From Pseudomonadota bacterium (lineage in GTDB: Bacteria > Pseudomonadota > Alphaproteobacteria > Rhizobiales > Xanthobacteraceae), in assembly GCA_018240595.1 (NCBI GenBank), contig JAFEFL010000015.1, forward strand, positions 1 to 64,000: a DNA stretch of 64,000 bases. The letters are read 5' to 3'. Positions 55,985 to 63,411 of the stretch are shown piece by piece (within the stretch, counting starts at the first letter, position 1; every line of letters starts with the position of its first letter). Under the pieces are notes generated by a model. That model was not told where the DNA came from. It saw only the letters and a list, made by a program, of their open reading frames with translations, and did no database searches. A program made the position numbers and the translations under genes.

Positions 55985-56668
55985 TCAGGCATCGAGCACG
56001 GCGACGATCTCGCGCGTGCCGGGATCGATGACGACGATGGTGTCGCCGACGATGATGTAGTCGAAGCCACGCCATTGCGGATAGATGGTCACGACCTCGA
56101 CCGGCAGCGGATAGTAGTGCACCGTCTGCGGAATGCGCGTGCCGACGCGGACCTCGACATTCAGCTTCACCGGCTCGACCTTGTGCTGCTTGATCACGCT
56201 GGTGATCTTGGTGCGCTGTTCGGTCGTCAGGTTGGCGTGCGCGCCGGCCGCGCCCTGGCCGGTGGTGGACGTCTTGCCGGCCGTGTTGCTGTTCGACTTG
56301 GCGTCGTTGGCGTGGGCGTCGGTGCTGCCTTTCATCTCCGCCTTCGGCGACGCGCCGGAGCCGCGTTGCGACGCGTCACCCTTCATCGGAGTGTCGCTCT
56401 TGTGGCCGACGGCCGGGCTGTCGGCTTTGCCGCCCTCGTTGGCGCCGGGCTTTAGGTTCGACGGCGCCTGGCCGGTGGTTTCCGGCTTGGCGGCGGGGCT
56501 GGCGGCCGGGCCGTGCTGGCCGGCATGCATCGGCGGCGCGGTCTTTTCCGCCGGGACGTTCTGCTGCGCGGAGGGGGCGGGCTGCGCCGCAGGTTGCTGG
56601 GCATAGGCCGCACCGACGCCGAGGGCGAGGATGGCGGCGGCGCTGCATAACAGTCGGGACTTCGTCAT
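55985..56668 (-). CDS. DUF1236 domain periplasmic protein
   Basis: 227 aa. Signal peptide AAAILALGVGAAYAQ, then a Gln/Pro/Ala- and Gly/Ser-rich disordered region to about 140, and a C-terminal DUF1236: KVEPVKLNVEVRVGTRIPQT, then VVTIYPQWRGFDYIIVGDTI. The domain is common in rhizobia, function unknown. ATG 56668 has GAGAGGAAC ahead. The upstream EcfG promoter (56716-56742) places it in the general-stress regulon. Low-complexity middle shared in style with the preceding secreted protein. Confidence 0.88.
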   Translation of the reverse strand: MTKSRLLCSAAAILALGVGAAYAQQPAAQPAPSAQQNVPAEKTAPPMHAGQHGPAASPAAKPETTGQAPSNLKPGANEGGKADSPAVGHKSDTPMKGDASQRGSGASPKAEMKGSTDAHANDAKSNSNTAGKTSTTGQGAAGAHANLTTEQRTKITSVIKQHKVEPVKLNVEVRVGTRIPQTVHYYPLPVEVVTIYPQWRGFDYIIVGDTIVVIDPGTREIVAVLDA

Positions 56669-56715
56669 CTGGTGTTCCTCTCTGATCACCCCCCGAAGTC
56701 ACGAGCGACGCCCTA

Positions 56716-56742
56716 GGAACGCGGTATGAGCCGACCCGTTCC
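56716..56742. promoter_or_regulatory. Symmetrical (bidirectional) EcfG promoter
   Basis: GGAACG at 56716-56721 and CGTTCC at 56737-56742. On the plus strand it reads GGAAC-N16-CGTT (toward mccB); on the minus strand GGAAC-N16-CGTT (toward the DUF1236 gene). Both fits are perfect. The minus start codon is 50 bases on, the plus one about 150. Confidence 0.7.
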
Positions 56743-56888
56743 CCGCCAAACGTGGGCAATCCCGCAGAGGCGGCATTGCCGGCATTGCCAATCGGCCCGA
56801 AGGGCCGCCATTGAAATGCCGGTTCCGCCGGGGCACCTTGGGCCTCATTCGAATGCGGCGGCGATTCCGCCGCCCGGGAGGCCATACC

Positions 56889-58496
56889 TTGACGATCCTG
56901 TCGTCGTCGATCGACGTGTCATCGACGGAATTTGCCAGCAACGCGCAGCGCATGCGCGCCCTGATCGAGGAGTTGCGCACGCGGCGCGCGGAGGCCGCGC
57001 TCGGCGGCAACGAAAAGGCGAGGGCGCGCCATGTCGGCCGCGGTAAATTGCTGCCGCGCGACCGCGTCATGAACCTGATTGATCCGGGTTCGCCGTTCCT
57101 CGAGATCGGCGCGCTCGCCGCCTACGGCATGTACGACGACGCCATCCACGGCGCCGGCATGATCGCCGGCATCGGCCGGGTCGAAGGCCGCGAAGTGATG
57201 ATCGTGTGCAACGACAGTACGATCAAAGGCGGCACCTATTACCCGATGACGGTGAAGAAGCATCTGCGCGCCCAGGAGATCGCGCGCGAGAACCGCTTGC
57301 CCTGCGTCTACCTCGTCGACTCAGGCGGCGCCAATTTGCCGCACCAGACCGACGTGTTTCCCGACCGCGAGCATTTCGGCCGCATCTTCTATAACCAGGC
57401 GACGTTGTCGAGCTTGCGCATTCCGCAGATCGCGGTGGTGATGGGTTCCTGCACCGCGGGCGGCGCCTATGTGCCGGCGATGTCGGACGAGACCATCATC
57501 GTCAAAAATCAAGGCACCATCTTCCTCGGCGGCCCGCCTCTGGTGAAGGCGGCGACCGGCGAAGTGGTCAGCGCCGAGGATCTCGGCGGCGGCGACCTGC
57601 ATGCGCGCAAGTCCGGCGTCGTCGATCACCTGGCGCAGGACGATCATCATGCGCTGTCGCTTGCCCGCCGGATCGTCGCCAATCTCAACAGCCGCAAGGA
57701 TGTCGATATTGCGCTGTCGAACCCGCGCGAGCCGCTCTACGCCGCCGCCGAACTCGACGGCCTGGTGCCGGTCGATCTTAAGAAGCAGTACGACATCCGC
57801 GAAGTGATCGCGCGGCTGGTCGACGGCTCCGAGTTCGACGAGTTCAAGCAGCTTTACGGCACGACGCTCGTCTGCGGCTTTGCCCGCATCCACGGCATGC
57901 CGGTCGGCATCCTCGGCAATAACGGCATCCTGTTCTCGGAGAGCGCGCTCAAGGGCGCGCACTTCATCGAGCTGTGCTGCCAGCGCCGCATTCCGCTGTT
58001 GTTCCTGCAGAACATCGTCGGCTTCATGGTCGGGCGTGATTACGAGGCCGGCGGCATCGCCAAGGACGGCGCCAAGCTCGTCACCGCGGTGGCCTGCGCG
58101 CAGGTGCCGAAGATCACGGTGATCGTCGGCGGCTCTTACGGCGCCGGCAATTACGGCATGTGCGGCCGGGCCTACTCGCCGCGCTTCCTGTTCACCTGGC
58201 CGAATGCGCGCATCTCGGTGATGGGCGGCGAACAGGCGGCCTCGGTGCTGGCCACCGTCAAGCGCGACAACATCGAAGCGGGCGGCGGCAAGTGGTCGGA
58301 GGTCGAAGAGGAAGAATTCAAGACGCCGATCCGCGAGCAGTACGAGGAAGAGGGCAATCCCTATTACGCCACGGCGCGGCTGTGGGACGACGGCATCATC
58401 GCGCCGTCGGAAACGCGCCGTGTGCTGGCCTTGGCCTTCAGCGCCGCGCTCAACGCGCCGGTGCCGGAGACGAGGTTCGGGGTTTTTAGGATGTAG
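56889..58496 (+). CDS. mccB: Methylcrotonyl-CoA carboxylase beta subunit
   Basis: 535 aa carboxyltransferase. [20 protein letters not shown] is characteristic of MccB (GnyB/LiuB), and the second half has [20 protein letters not shown] and [20 protein letters not shown]. It transfers carboxyl from biotin of MccA to 3-methylcrotonyl-CoA, the step after isovaleryl-CoA dehydrogenase in leucine breakdown. No mccA lies downstream in the window. Start TTG 56889, with GGGAGG eight bases ahead; the open frame before it is rejected. The symmetrical EcfG promoter could also drive it. Confidence 0.93.
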   Translation: MTILSSSIDVSSTEFASNAQRMRALIEELRTRRAEAALGGNEKARARHVGRGKLLPRDRVMNLIDPGSPFLEIGALAAYGMYDDAIHGAGMIAGIGRVEGREVMIVCNDSTIKGGTYYPMTVKKHLRAQEIARENRLPCVYLVDSGGANLPHQTDVFPDREHFGRIFYNQATLSSLRIPQIAVVMGSCTAGGAYVPAMSDETIIVKNQGTIFLGGPPLVKAATGEVVSAEDLGGGDLHARKSGVVDHLAQDDHHALSLARRIVANLNSRKDVDIALSNPREPLYAAAELDGLVPVDLKKQYDIREVIARLVDGSEFDEFKQLYGTTLVCGFARIHGMPVGILGNNGILFSESALKGAHFIELCCQRRIPLLFLQNIVGFMVGRDYEAGGIAKDGAKLVTAVACAQVPKITVIVGGSYGAGNYGMCGRAYSPRFLFTWPNARISVMGGEQAASVLATVKRDNIEAGGGKWSEVEEEEFKTPIREQYEEEGNPYYATARLWDDGIIAPSETRRVLALAFSAALNAPVPETRFGVFRM

Positions 58497-58515
58497 GGGG
58501 CGTCCCACGCTCGTC

Positions 58516-58538
58516 ATGGCCGGGCTTGTCCCGGCCAT
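58516..58538. repeat. Palindromic repeat copy 1 (ATGGCCGGG-type)
   Basis: ATGGCCGGG (58516-58524), CTTGT loop, CCCGGCCAT (58530-58538), followed by CCACGCC. An inverted copy with the same 9-bp stem lies at 59276-59298. Such elements are small dispersed repeats in rhizobial chromosomes (recalled). Confidence 0.75.
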
Positions 58539-58589
58539 CCACGCCTTGTTGGACAGCATTTCCGACACCACGGTGGTAACCAAACGAGC

Positions 58590-58934
58590 ATGCCGGTTGA
58601 TCTCCAGATAGGCTTCATCCTTGTCGGCCTGTTTGCAATCATTACAGCGGCCAATTGGATGCTCACGTCGCAGTGCATGTCCGCGATCCAAGGTGACCCT
58701 GCCGAGGCGCGACTGAAAAGCGACGTAGCGGCAACAAGACCGTCGCGCTTCATATCGTCACTTGGAGAGGGCCACCCATCGGACACGCGAATATGGCAGG
58801 CGTTGCGGCGCGCCGACTATCTGCCGAATGCCATACAGCGCAAGGCGCGAATCATAGGGTGGCTTTACGAGCTTGCGAGGCTGATCTTTATTCTTGCGGT
58901 TGCGACCATCGTCGCGGCTACCATTGTGCGGTGA
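58590..58934 (+). CDS. Two-helix membrane protein, unknown
   Basis: 114 aa. Helix near 5-22 (LQIGFILVGLFAIITAANWM), a polar loop with Arg/Asp (SDVAATRPSRFISSLGEGHP), and a second helix near 93-112 (IFILAVATIVAATIVR). Codon use is AT-richer than the surroundings. No family recognised and no clear ribosome site before ATG 58590. It lies between the two inverted repeat copies, together with the next gene, which could mean a transferred segment. Confidence 0.6.
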   Translation: MPVDLQIGFILVGLFAIITAANWMLTSQCMSAIQGDPAEARLKSDVAATRPSRFISSLGEGHPSDTRIWQALRRADYLPNAIQRKARIIGWLYELARLIFILAVATIVAATIVR

Positions 58935-58952
58935 CGAAGAATTGTAAACGTC

Positions 58953-59171
58953 ATGTCCAGCAAACCCAAAAAAACACCCGGCCACTCCTGGGACGTCTTC
59001 ATCCGCTATCTCGAGGATGGCGACGACGATAGCCTTCAGGTTGAAGGCTGCTGGACGCCGGAGGAGGCGATCGCCAAGGCGCGCGACGAGCTCAACGCCT
59101 ACGCCAAGAGCGAAGACGACAAGGACCAGTTCGAGATCGTCGCCGTGGTGCGCTCGGACGCGGAGATTTAG
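58953..59171 (+). CDS. Small acidic protein, unknown
   Basis: 72 aa, acidic, cytoplasmic. SWDVFIRYLEDGDDDSLQVE, then GCWTPEEAIAKARDELNAYA and FEIVAVVRSDAEI. Short alpha/beta composition; no family recognised. ATG 58953, 18 bp after the two-helix gene, so perhaps one transcript. GC content looks normal for the chromosome. Confidence 0.65.
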   Translation: MSSKPKKTPGHSWDVFIRYLEDGDDDSLQVEGCWTPEEAIAKARDELNAYAKSEDDKDQFEIVAVVRSDAEI

Positions 59172-59275
59172 AATTCCTCTTCGTCGTGCCCGGCCAGGGC
59201 CCGCCGAAGACCGGCGTGAACGCCTGAGGTGCCGGGCATCCAGGCTTTAAAGTGAGCGTTTCGATAAAGCCATGG

Positions 59276-59298
59276 ATGGCCGGGGCCAGCCCGGCCAT
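59276..59298. repeat. Palindromic repeat copy 2, inverted
   Basis: ATGGCCGGG (59276-59284), GCCAG loop, CCCGGCCAT (59290-59298), flanked by GACG. Same stem as 58516-58538, in opposite orientation as judged by the flanks. A related GTGCCCGGCC/GCCGGGCAT pair lies just before it (about 59187-59240). Confidence 0.7.
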
Positions 59299-59361
59299 GA
59301 CGAAATAACAATTGTGGGTTAGTCTCGCCCTGTCCAAAAGTTGTCAGCAAGGGCGATCGTC

Positions 59362-59826
59362 ATGAAAACCCTCACTGCTTTCGCCGCCGCCGGACTTGTC
59401 CTACTGGCGTCTCCCGCCTTCGCCGCCACCCAGCTCCAGCCCGGCGAATGGCAGACCACCGAGACCGGCACCGAGAACGGCCAGGCCGTGCCGCCGAAGG
59501 TCGACAAGGAATGCATCGCCGAGGACGAGGCGCGCGATGCCGCCAGTCTCGTCAACGAAATGAAGAAGGAAATCACCGGGCAGGGCGTGGCCTGTCAGAC
59601 CGCCGACGTGCAGCAGAACGGCGACACGGTCACCTACACGCTGAAATGCGCCATGCAGCAGCAGTTCGTCTTCAACATCAGCGGCACCTATACGCTGCAG
59701 TCGCCGACGCGCTACAGCGGCCGCATGAAATCCGAGATCACGATGATGGGGCAGAAGGCGGTGTCCGACAAGGCGGTCGAGGCCGTCCGCATCGGGGACT
59801 GCAAACCGGGCGCGGGAAAGAATTAG
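59362..59826 (+). CDS. DUF3617 domain periplasmic protein
   Basis: 154 aa. Signal peptide (FAAAGLVLLASPAFAA). Mature part starts QLQPGEWQTTETGTENGQAV, and has KECIAEDEARD, VACQTADVQQNGD, YTLKCAMQQQ and IGDCKPG: four cysteines, likely two disulfides. It fits the DUF3617 family, function unknown. ATG 59362 preferred over ATG 59341 because the signal starts here. Confidence 0.88.
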   Translation: MKTLTAFAAAGLVLLASPAFAATQLQPGEWQTTETGTENGQAVPPKVDKECIAEDEARDAASLVNEMKKEITGQGVACQTADVQQNGDTVTYTLKCAMQQQFVFNISGTYTLQSPTRYSGRMKSEITMMGQKAVSDKAVEAVRIGDCKPGAGKN

Positions 59827-59970
59827 TCCCAGCCGCGACAGGCGCCGGCCTGACGGTCTAGAATGCGCCGGCGAACTGCCTCCGGCGCCGTGGCGCCGGA
59901 GCCCCATAAAAACCACGTCCTGCCGCTAGTCGGCCCCCGCGCGGGGCGGCGCAATCCGGATCAATTCTGC

Positions 59971-60414
59971 ATGAGGGTGACGCGGGCAAAGTGCATCGGC
60001 CTGGTGGCGGGCGCCATCCTGAGCGGGCAGGCGGCTTCCGCCGCCCCGCCGCCGCGCCACAACGACAGCGCCACGGCGGCGCGCATCAAGGCGATCGTCC
60101 AGACGATGAAGAATCTGGCGCCGAACGAGCGCGCCGAGCAGCGCTGCAACGCCAAGGCGCTCGGCGTCATCACCCGCGAGCAGAAAGGCTTCCGGCCCGA
60201 CGAGATCATCGCTTACGCTTTCGCCGACGTCGCCATCGACAAGGGGCGGGTGCTGGCGCGCGGCGCCGCTTTCCGCAATCGCGGCGAGTGGTACCGGCTG
60301 TCCTATCAATGCCAGACCGCCGACGAAGGGCTGTCCATCGCCTCGTTCAGCTATACGATTGGCAGCCGCGTGCCGAAGGATCAATGGGCCGAACATTATC
60401 TGGTGCCGCAGTGA
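59971..60414 (+). CDS. DUF930 domain secreted protein
   Basis: 147 aa. Signal peptide (KCIGLVAGAILSGQAASAAP). DUF930 landmarks: ERAEQRCNAKALGVITRE, RGAAFRNRGEWYRLSYQCQT and ASFSYTIGSRVPKDQWAEHY, with the two conserved cysteines. Family of unknown function, common in Rhizobiales. ATG 59971 begins at the signal; earlier frame would put an unusual 36-residue lead before it. 38 bp ahead of the SDR-like gene. Confidence 0.85.
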   Translation: MRVTRAKCIGLVAGAILSGQAASAAPPPRHNDSATAARIKAIVQTMKNLAPNERAEQRCNAKALGVITREQKGFRPDEIIAYAFADVAIDKGRVLARGAAFRNRGEWYRLSYQCQTADEGLSIASFSYTIGSRVPKDQWAEHYLVPQ

Positions 60415-60451
60415 CGCCGTCGCGCGCCGTCTTGCCAGGGAGCCGTTGCCA

Positions 60452-61144
60452 GTGACTTTCAAGTCCGCACTCATCGTCGGCGCCGGCTCCGGCCTGTCGG
60501 CTTCGCTCGCCAAGCTGATGCTCAAGGACGGCATGCAGGTGGCGCTGGCCGCGCGCTCCACGACCAAGCTCAAGGAGTTCGCCGACTTGACCGGCGCGCG
60601 CACGTTCGAGTGCGATGCGGCCCAGGTCTACGACATCGAGAAACTGTTCGACGATCTCGACGCGGCGAACCTCACGCCCGATGTCGTCGTCTACAACCCG
60701 AGCTACCGCGTGCGCGGGCCGCTCATTGAGCTCGATCCGGCCGAAGTCGAGAAGACATTGGCGATCACCGCCTTCGGCGGCTTCCTCACGGCGCAGCAGG
60801 CGGTGCGGCGTATGCTGCCCAAAGCTGAGGGCGCGCTGCTGTTCACCGGCGCCTCGGCCAGCGTGAAGGGCTATGCGCAGTCGGCGCCCTTCGCCATGGG
60901 CAAGTTCGCATTGCGCGGCCTCGCGCAAAGTCTGGCCCGCGAGCTCGGGCCGCAGGGCATCCACGTCGCGCATTTCGTGATCGACGGCGGCATCCGCAGC
61001 GCGCGCCGGTCGCCCGATCCCGCGAGCCCCGACGCGATGCTCGATCCCGACGCCATTGCGCAGACCTACATGCAGACGCTAAAGCAGCCGCGCAGCGCCT
61101 GGAGCTTCGAGGTCGAGCTGCGCCCCTGGGTCGAGAAGTTCTAG
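60452..61144 (+). CDS. SDR-like protein lacking the catalytic tyrosine
   Basis: 230 aa from GTG 60452 (AGGGA upstream). Rossmann start SALIVGAGSGLSASLAKLML keeps the GxGxxxS-type dinucleotide loop. Where classical SDRs have YxxxK the sequence is GYAQSAPFAMGKFALRGLAQ: the lysine is kept, the tyrosine is Phe. Ser in TGASAS remains. It is therefore either an enzyme with altered chemistry or a non-catalytic binding protein. C-terminus (SAWSFEVELRPWVEKF) is complete. 10 bp ahead of the next gene. Confidence 0.85.
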   Translation: MTFKSALIVGAGSGLSASLAKLMLKDGMQVALAARSTTKLKEFADLTGARTFECDAAQVYDIEKLFDDLDAANLTPDVVVYNPSYRVRGPLIELDPAEVEKTLAITAFGGFLTAQQAVRRMLPKAEGALLFTGASASVKGYAQSAPFAMGKFALRGLAQSLARELGPQGIHVAHFVIDGGIRSARRSPDPASPDAMLDPDAIAQTYMQTLKQPRSAWSFEVELRPWVEKF

Positions 61145-61154
61145 AAGGCCGGTC

Positions 61155-61688
61155 ATGTTGCGTTCGTTGCTCGCCGCCCTTGCCATGGGCGCCCTGGTGC
61201 CGCTGGTCGCGCTGGCGCAAACGCCGGCGCCGCAGCCGGCGGACAGCAAGCCCGCCGAGATAAAACCCGAAGCGAAATCGGCGGCGCCGAAGGCCTACAT
61301 TCCAGGCCTCGAGCAGTTCATGAACGTCATCCTCACCGAGCACAACAAGCTGTGGTTCGCCGGCCGGGCGCGCAATTGGCCGCTGGCGGCCTATGAGCTC
61401 GGCGAGATCAAGGAAGTGATGAGCGACGTGCAGGACTACGTGCCGGTGTTCAAGAGCCTGCCGCTCGCCGAGATGATGGACGCCGTCATCGTCAAGGAAG
61501 TCGCCGATCTGGAAAAGGCGATCGAGGCCAAGGATGCGAAGAAGTTCGCCGCCGGCTTCGACCGGCTGAGCGCGGCCTGCAACGCCTGCCATCAGGCGAC
61601 CGAGAACGGTTTCATCGTCATCAAGCGGCCGACCCGGCCGGTCTTTACCAATCAGGACTTTCGCCCCCATGACAATCGCGCGCGATGA
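61155..61688 (+). CDS. Exported protein with a single CxxCH haem motif
   Basis: 177 aa. Signal peptide (LLAALAMGALVPLVALAQ) and a Pro/Ala/Lys-rich linker to about 45, then a helical domain (GLEQFMNVILTEHNKLWFAG, DLEKAIEAKDAKKFAAGF) ending with CNACHQATENG near 141-151. CxxCH predicts one covalent haem c in the periplasm; helical composition suggests a cytochrome c'-like bundle. No partner enzyme clear. Its last 20 bases overlap the next gene. Confidence 0.82.
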   Translation: MLRSLLAALAMGALVPLVALAQTPAPQPADSKPAEIKPEAKSAAPKAYIPGLEQFMNVILTEHNKLWFAGRARNWPLAAYELGEIKEVMSDVQDYVPVFKSLPLAEMMDAVIVKEVADLEKAIEAKDAKKFAAGFDRLSAACNACHQATENGFIVIKRPTRPVFTNQDFRPHDNRAR

Positions 61689-62409
61689 ACTTTCGGAATT
61701 TGCGCCCGCCGGCACTTTGCGCGGCGGCGTGGTGGTGGCGCCGGTCAAATCGGTGTCCTTCGTGACCAAAGGCGATGACGGCGCCGTGCACGGCGTGCCG
61801 GTCGATCTCATGCGCGGCTTCGCCGCCAGCCTCGGCGTGCCGTTGACGCTGGCTGAGTTCCCCAACTCCGGCCAGTTGACCGACGCCGTCGCGGAAGGGC
61901 GCTGCGACATAGCCTTCATGCCGCGCGACGCGGCGCGCGAGGCGCGCGTCGCCTTCGGGCCGAGTGTCTATCTGATGGCCAGCACCTATCTGGTGCCGGC
62001 GGGGTCCGCCATCCACGGCGTCGATGAGGTCAATCGCGCCGGCGTGCGCATCGTCGCCATCGCCAACACCACGACGGCGCGCAGCGCGCGCCGTACCGCG
62101 CCGCTCGCCAGCATCGAGGAGGTCGCCAGCGTCGACATCATGACGGCGATGGCGCAGCGCGGCGACGGCGATGCCTTTGCGCTGTCACATGACTCGTTTC
62201 TCGGCCTGCTGCCGCGCCTGCCGGGCGCGCGCATTCTGCCCGGCCAGTTCCAGCAGACGGGCGTGGGCGTTGCGGTTCCGCCGGGCCGGCCGCGCGCGCT
62301 GGCGCTGGCGAGCGGTCTCGTCGAGGAGGCGAAAGCGTCCGGTCTCGCTAGGCGCGCCTTCGATGCGGCTGGGTTCACTGCACTCGCCGTGGCGCCGCGC
62401 GAGGCGTGA
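61669..62409 (+). CDS. Transporter-type substrate-binding protein without signal peptide
   Basis: 246 aa with the SBP_bac_3 fold: GTLRGGVVVAPVKSVSFVTK, GVPVDLMRGFAASLGVPLTL, AVAEGRCDIAFMPRDAAREA and RVAFGPSVYLMASTYLVPAG. Family members bind amino acids or other small solutes for ABC importers. Unusually it starts MTIARDELSEFAPAG with no signal, and no permease adjoins; it may be cytoplasmic and sense a ligand, or the start may be misread. ATG 61669 overlaps the CxxCH gene by 20 bases in another frame. Confidence 0.8.
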   Translation: MTIARDELSEFAPAGTLRGGVVVAPVKSVSFVTKGDDGAVHGVPVDLMRGFAASLGVPLTLAEFPNSGQLTDAVAEGRCDIAFMPRDAAREARVAFGPSVYLMASTYLVPAGSAIHGVDEVNRAGVRIVAIANTTTARSARRTAPLASIEEVASVDIMTAMAQRGDGDAFALSHDSFLGLLPRLPGARILPGQFQQTGVGVAVPPGRPRALALASGLVEEAKASGLARRAFDAAGFTALAVAPREA

Positions 62410-62574
62410 ACGCGTTACCGGTTGCACGCCCGATCGTCAGCGGTGCGATCGTAACACCCCTTGCGAGCGGGCATCAGCGTTGCGGAACTGGCGCATGTGC
62501 GCGTGCATTGTTTTGCTAATGTCCCGCATACCGACCGGGGGCGAAACGATTGCATGAAGCGCAAGGAGTTTGCC

Positions 62575-62811
62575 ATGACCTATCGCGTCTACAGCGGCCC
62601 GAAGGGCGCGCCGGATCCTTCACCGATCGAAAAGCAGAAGATGCTTTACAAGGAGTTCGTCTCGCTCGACGAAGCCTTGTGGTGGGCCAATCATCTGTCG
62701 CGGCGTGATCGCGTCGCCTTGGCGATTGAAGGCGATGACGGCACGCTGCTCGACCGCCGTGCCATTGGCGCTGCGATCGGTTCCTCGGGCCTGCATGCCC
62801 GCTCGGCGTGA
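62575..62811 (+). CDS. Small conserved-looking protein, unknown
   Basis: 78 aa. Start YRVYSGPKGAPDPSPIEKQK, then EFVSLDEALWWANHLSRRDR and LAIEGDDGTLLDRRAIGAAI. No signal or membrane segment; likely a small cytoplasmic alpha/beta protein. AAGGAG seven bases before ATG 62575 fixes the start. A GGAAC at 62484 with CATT 17 bases on is one base off an EcfG promoter. The terminator at 62848 follows. Confidence 0.75.
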   Translation: MTYRVYSGPKGAPDPSPIEKQKMLYKEFVSLDEALWWANHLSRRDRVALAIEGDDGTLLDRRAIGAAIGSSGLHARSA

Positions 62812-62847
62812 GCGCATGCCGCCGAGGGCCGCCTGAATACAAAATGC

Positions 62848-62880
62848 AAAAAGCCCCGCCGGAACCGGCGGGGCTTTTCT
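62848..62880. terminator. Strong bidirectional Rho-independent terminator
   Basis: AAAAGCCCCGCCGG (62849-62862) and CCGGCGGGGCTTTT (62865-62878) are perfect complements around AA, with A/T runs on both sides. It separates convergent genes and should stop both. Confidence 0.95.
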
Positions 62881-62911
62881 GATGTCCGTGACTTCGTCGG
62901 AACGCTCGCGG

Positions 62912-63175
62912 TTAGCCGCGAGGTTCATCCTGACGCACGGCACGCTCGGCCTGCACGTTGGCCGTGACGCGGTTCCACTGGTGGCGCGCACCTTCGGTGA
63001 GTTCGTGCCATTTCACGCCGACGACGTCCCAGTTCACCATCGGTCGTGACGCCAGGGTGTTCGCGCTTCCGGTCGTGGTGTCGCCGGCCGCCGTGTTGCC
63101 TTGGCCGCTGTCATAGATGTAGGCGCCGCCGATCGTCAGGAAGGCGCCCAGGATCATGCCCAACAACAGTCGCAT
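62912..63175 (-). CDS. Small envelope protein of the putative EcfG regulon
   Basis: 87 aa. N-terminal hydrophobic segment RLLLGMILGAFLTIGGAYIY acts as signal-anchor; the rest is a polar tail (GQGNTAAGDTTTGSANTLAS, NWDVVGVKWHELTEGARHQW) outside the cytoplasm. No family recognised. ATG 63175 has GGAG nine bases ahead; the longer frame upstream is rejected. A perfect EcfG promoter lies 42 bp before it. Confidence 0.75.
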   Translation of the reverse strand: MRLLLGMILGAFLTIGGAYIYDSGQGNTAAGDTTTGSANTLASRPMVNWDVVGVKWHELTEGARHQWNRVTANVQAERAVRQDEPRG

Positions 63176-63216
63176 GGTAGTCCACTCCGGTGGTTGGCAG
63201 GGTCTCGTCGCAAGCG

Positions 63217-63241
63217 AACGCTCGACCGGGTCCAAAGTTCC
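63217..63241 (-). promoter_or_regulatory. EcfG general-stress promoter of the 87-aa gene
   Basis: Minus strand: GGAAC (63237-63241), 16-base spacer, CGTT (63217-63220). Perfect consensus, 42 bases from the start codon at 63175. Confidence 0.7.
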
Positions 63242-63411
63242 CGCCGACTTGTGCCGGGACGGTACGGCCATTTGGCCCCGGCGGTCCTCCTTCGGCATTT
63301 GCATAGAAACAACATGCATAGCCGCTGGTATGATTTGAAGCTATTGAAATATCAGGGGTTTTTAACCAAAAAACTTCCCACCTTCGGCGAAATTGCTGTT
63401 ATATTAGAAAT

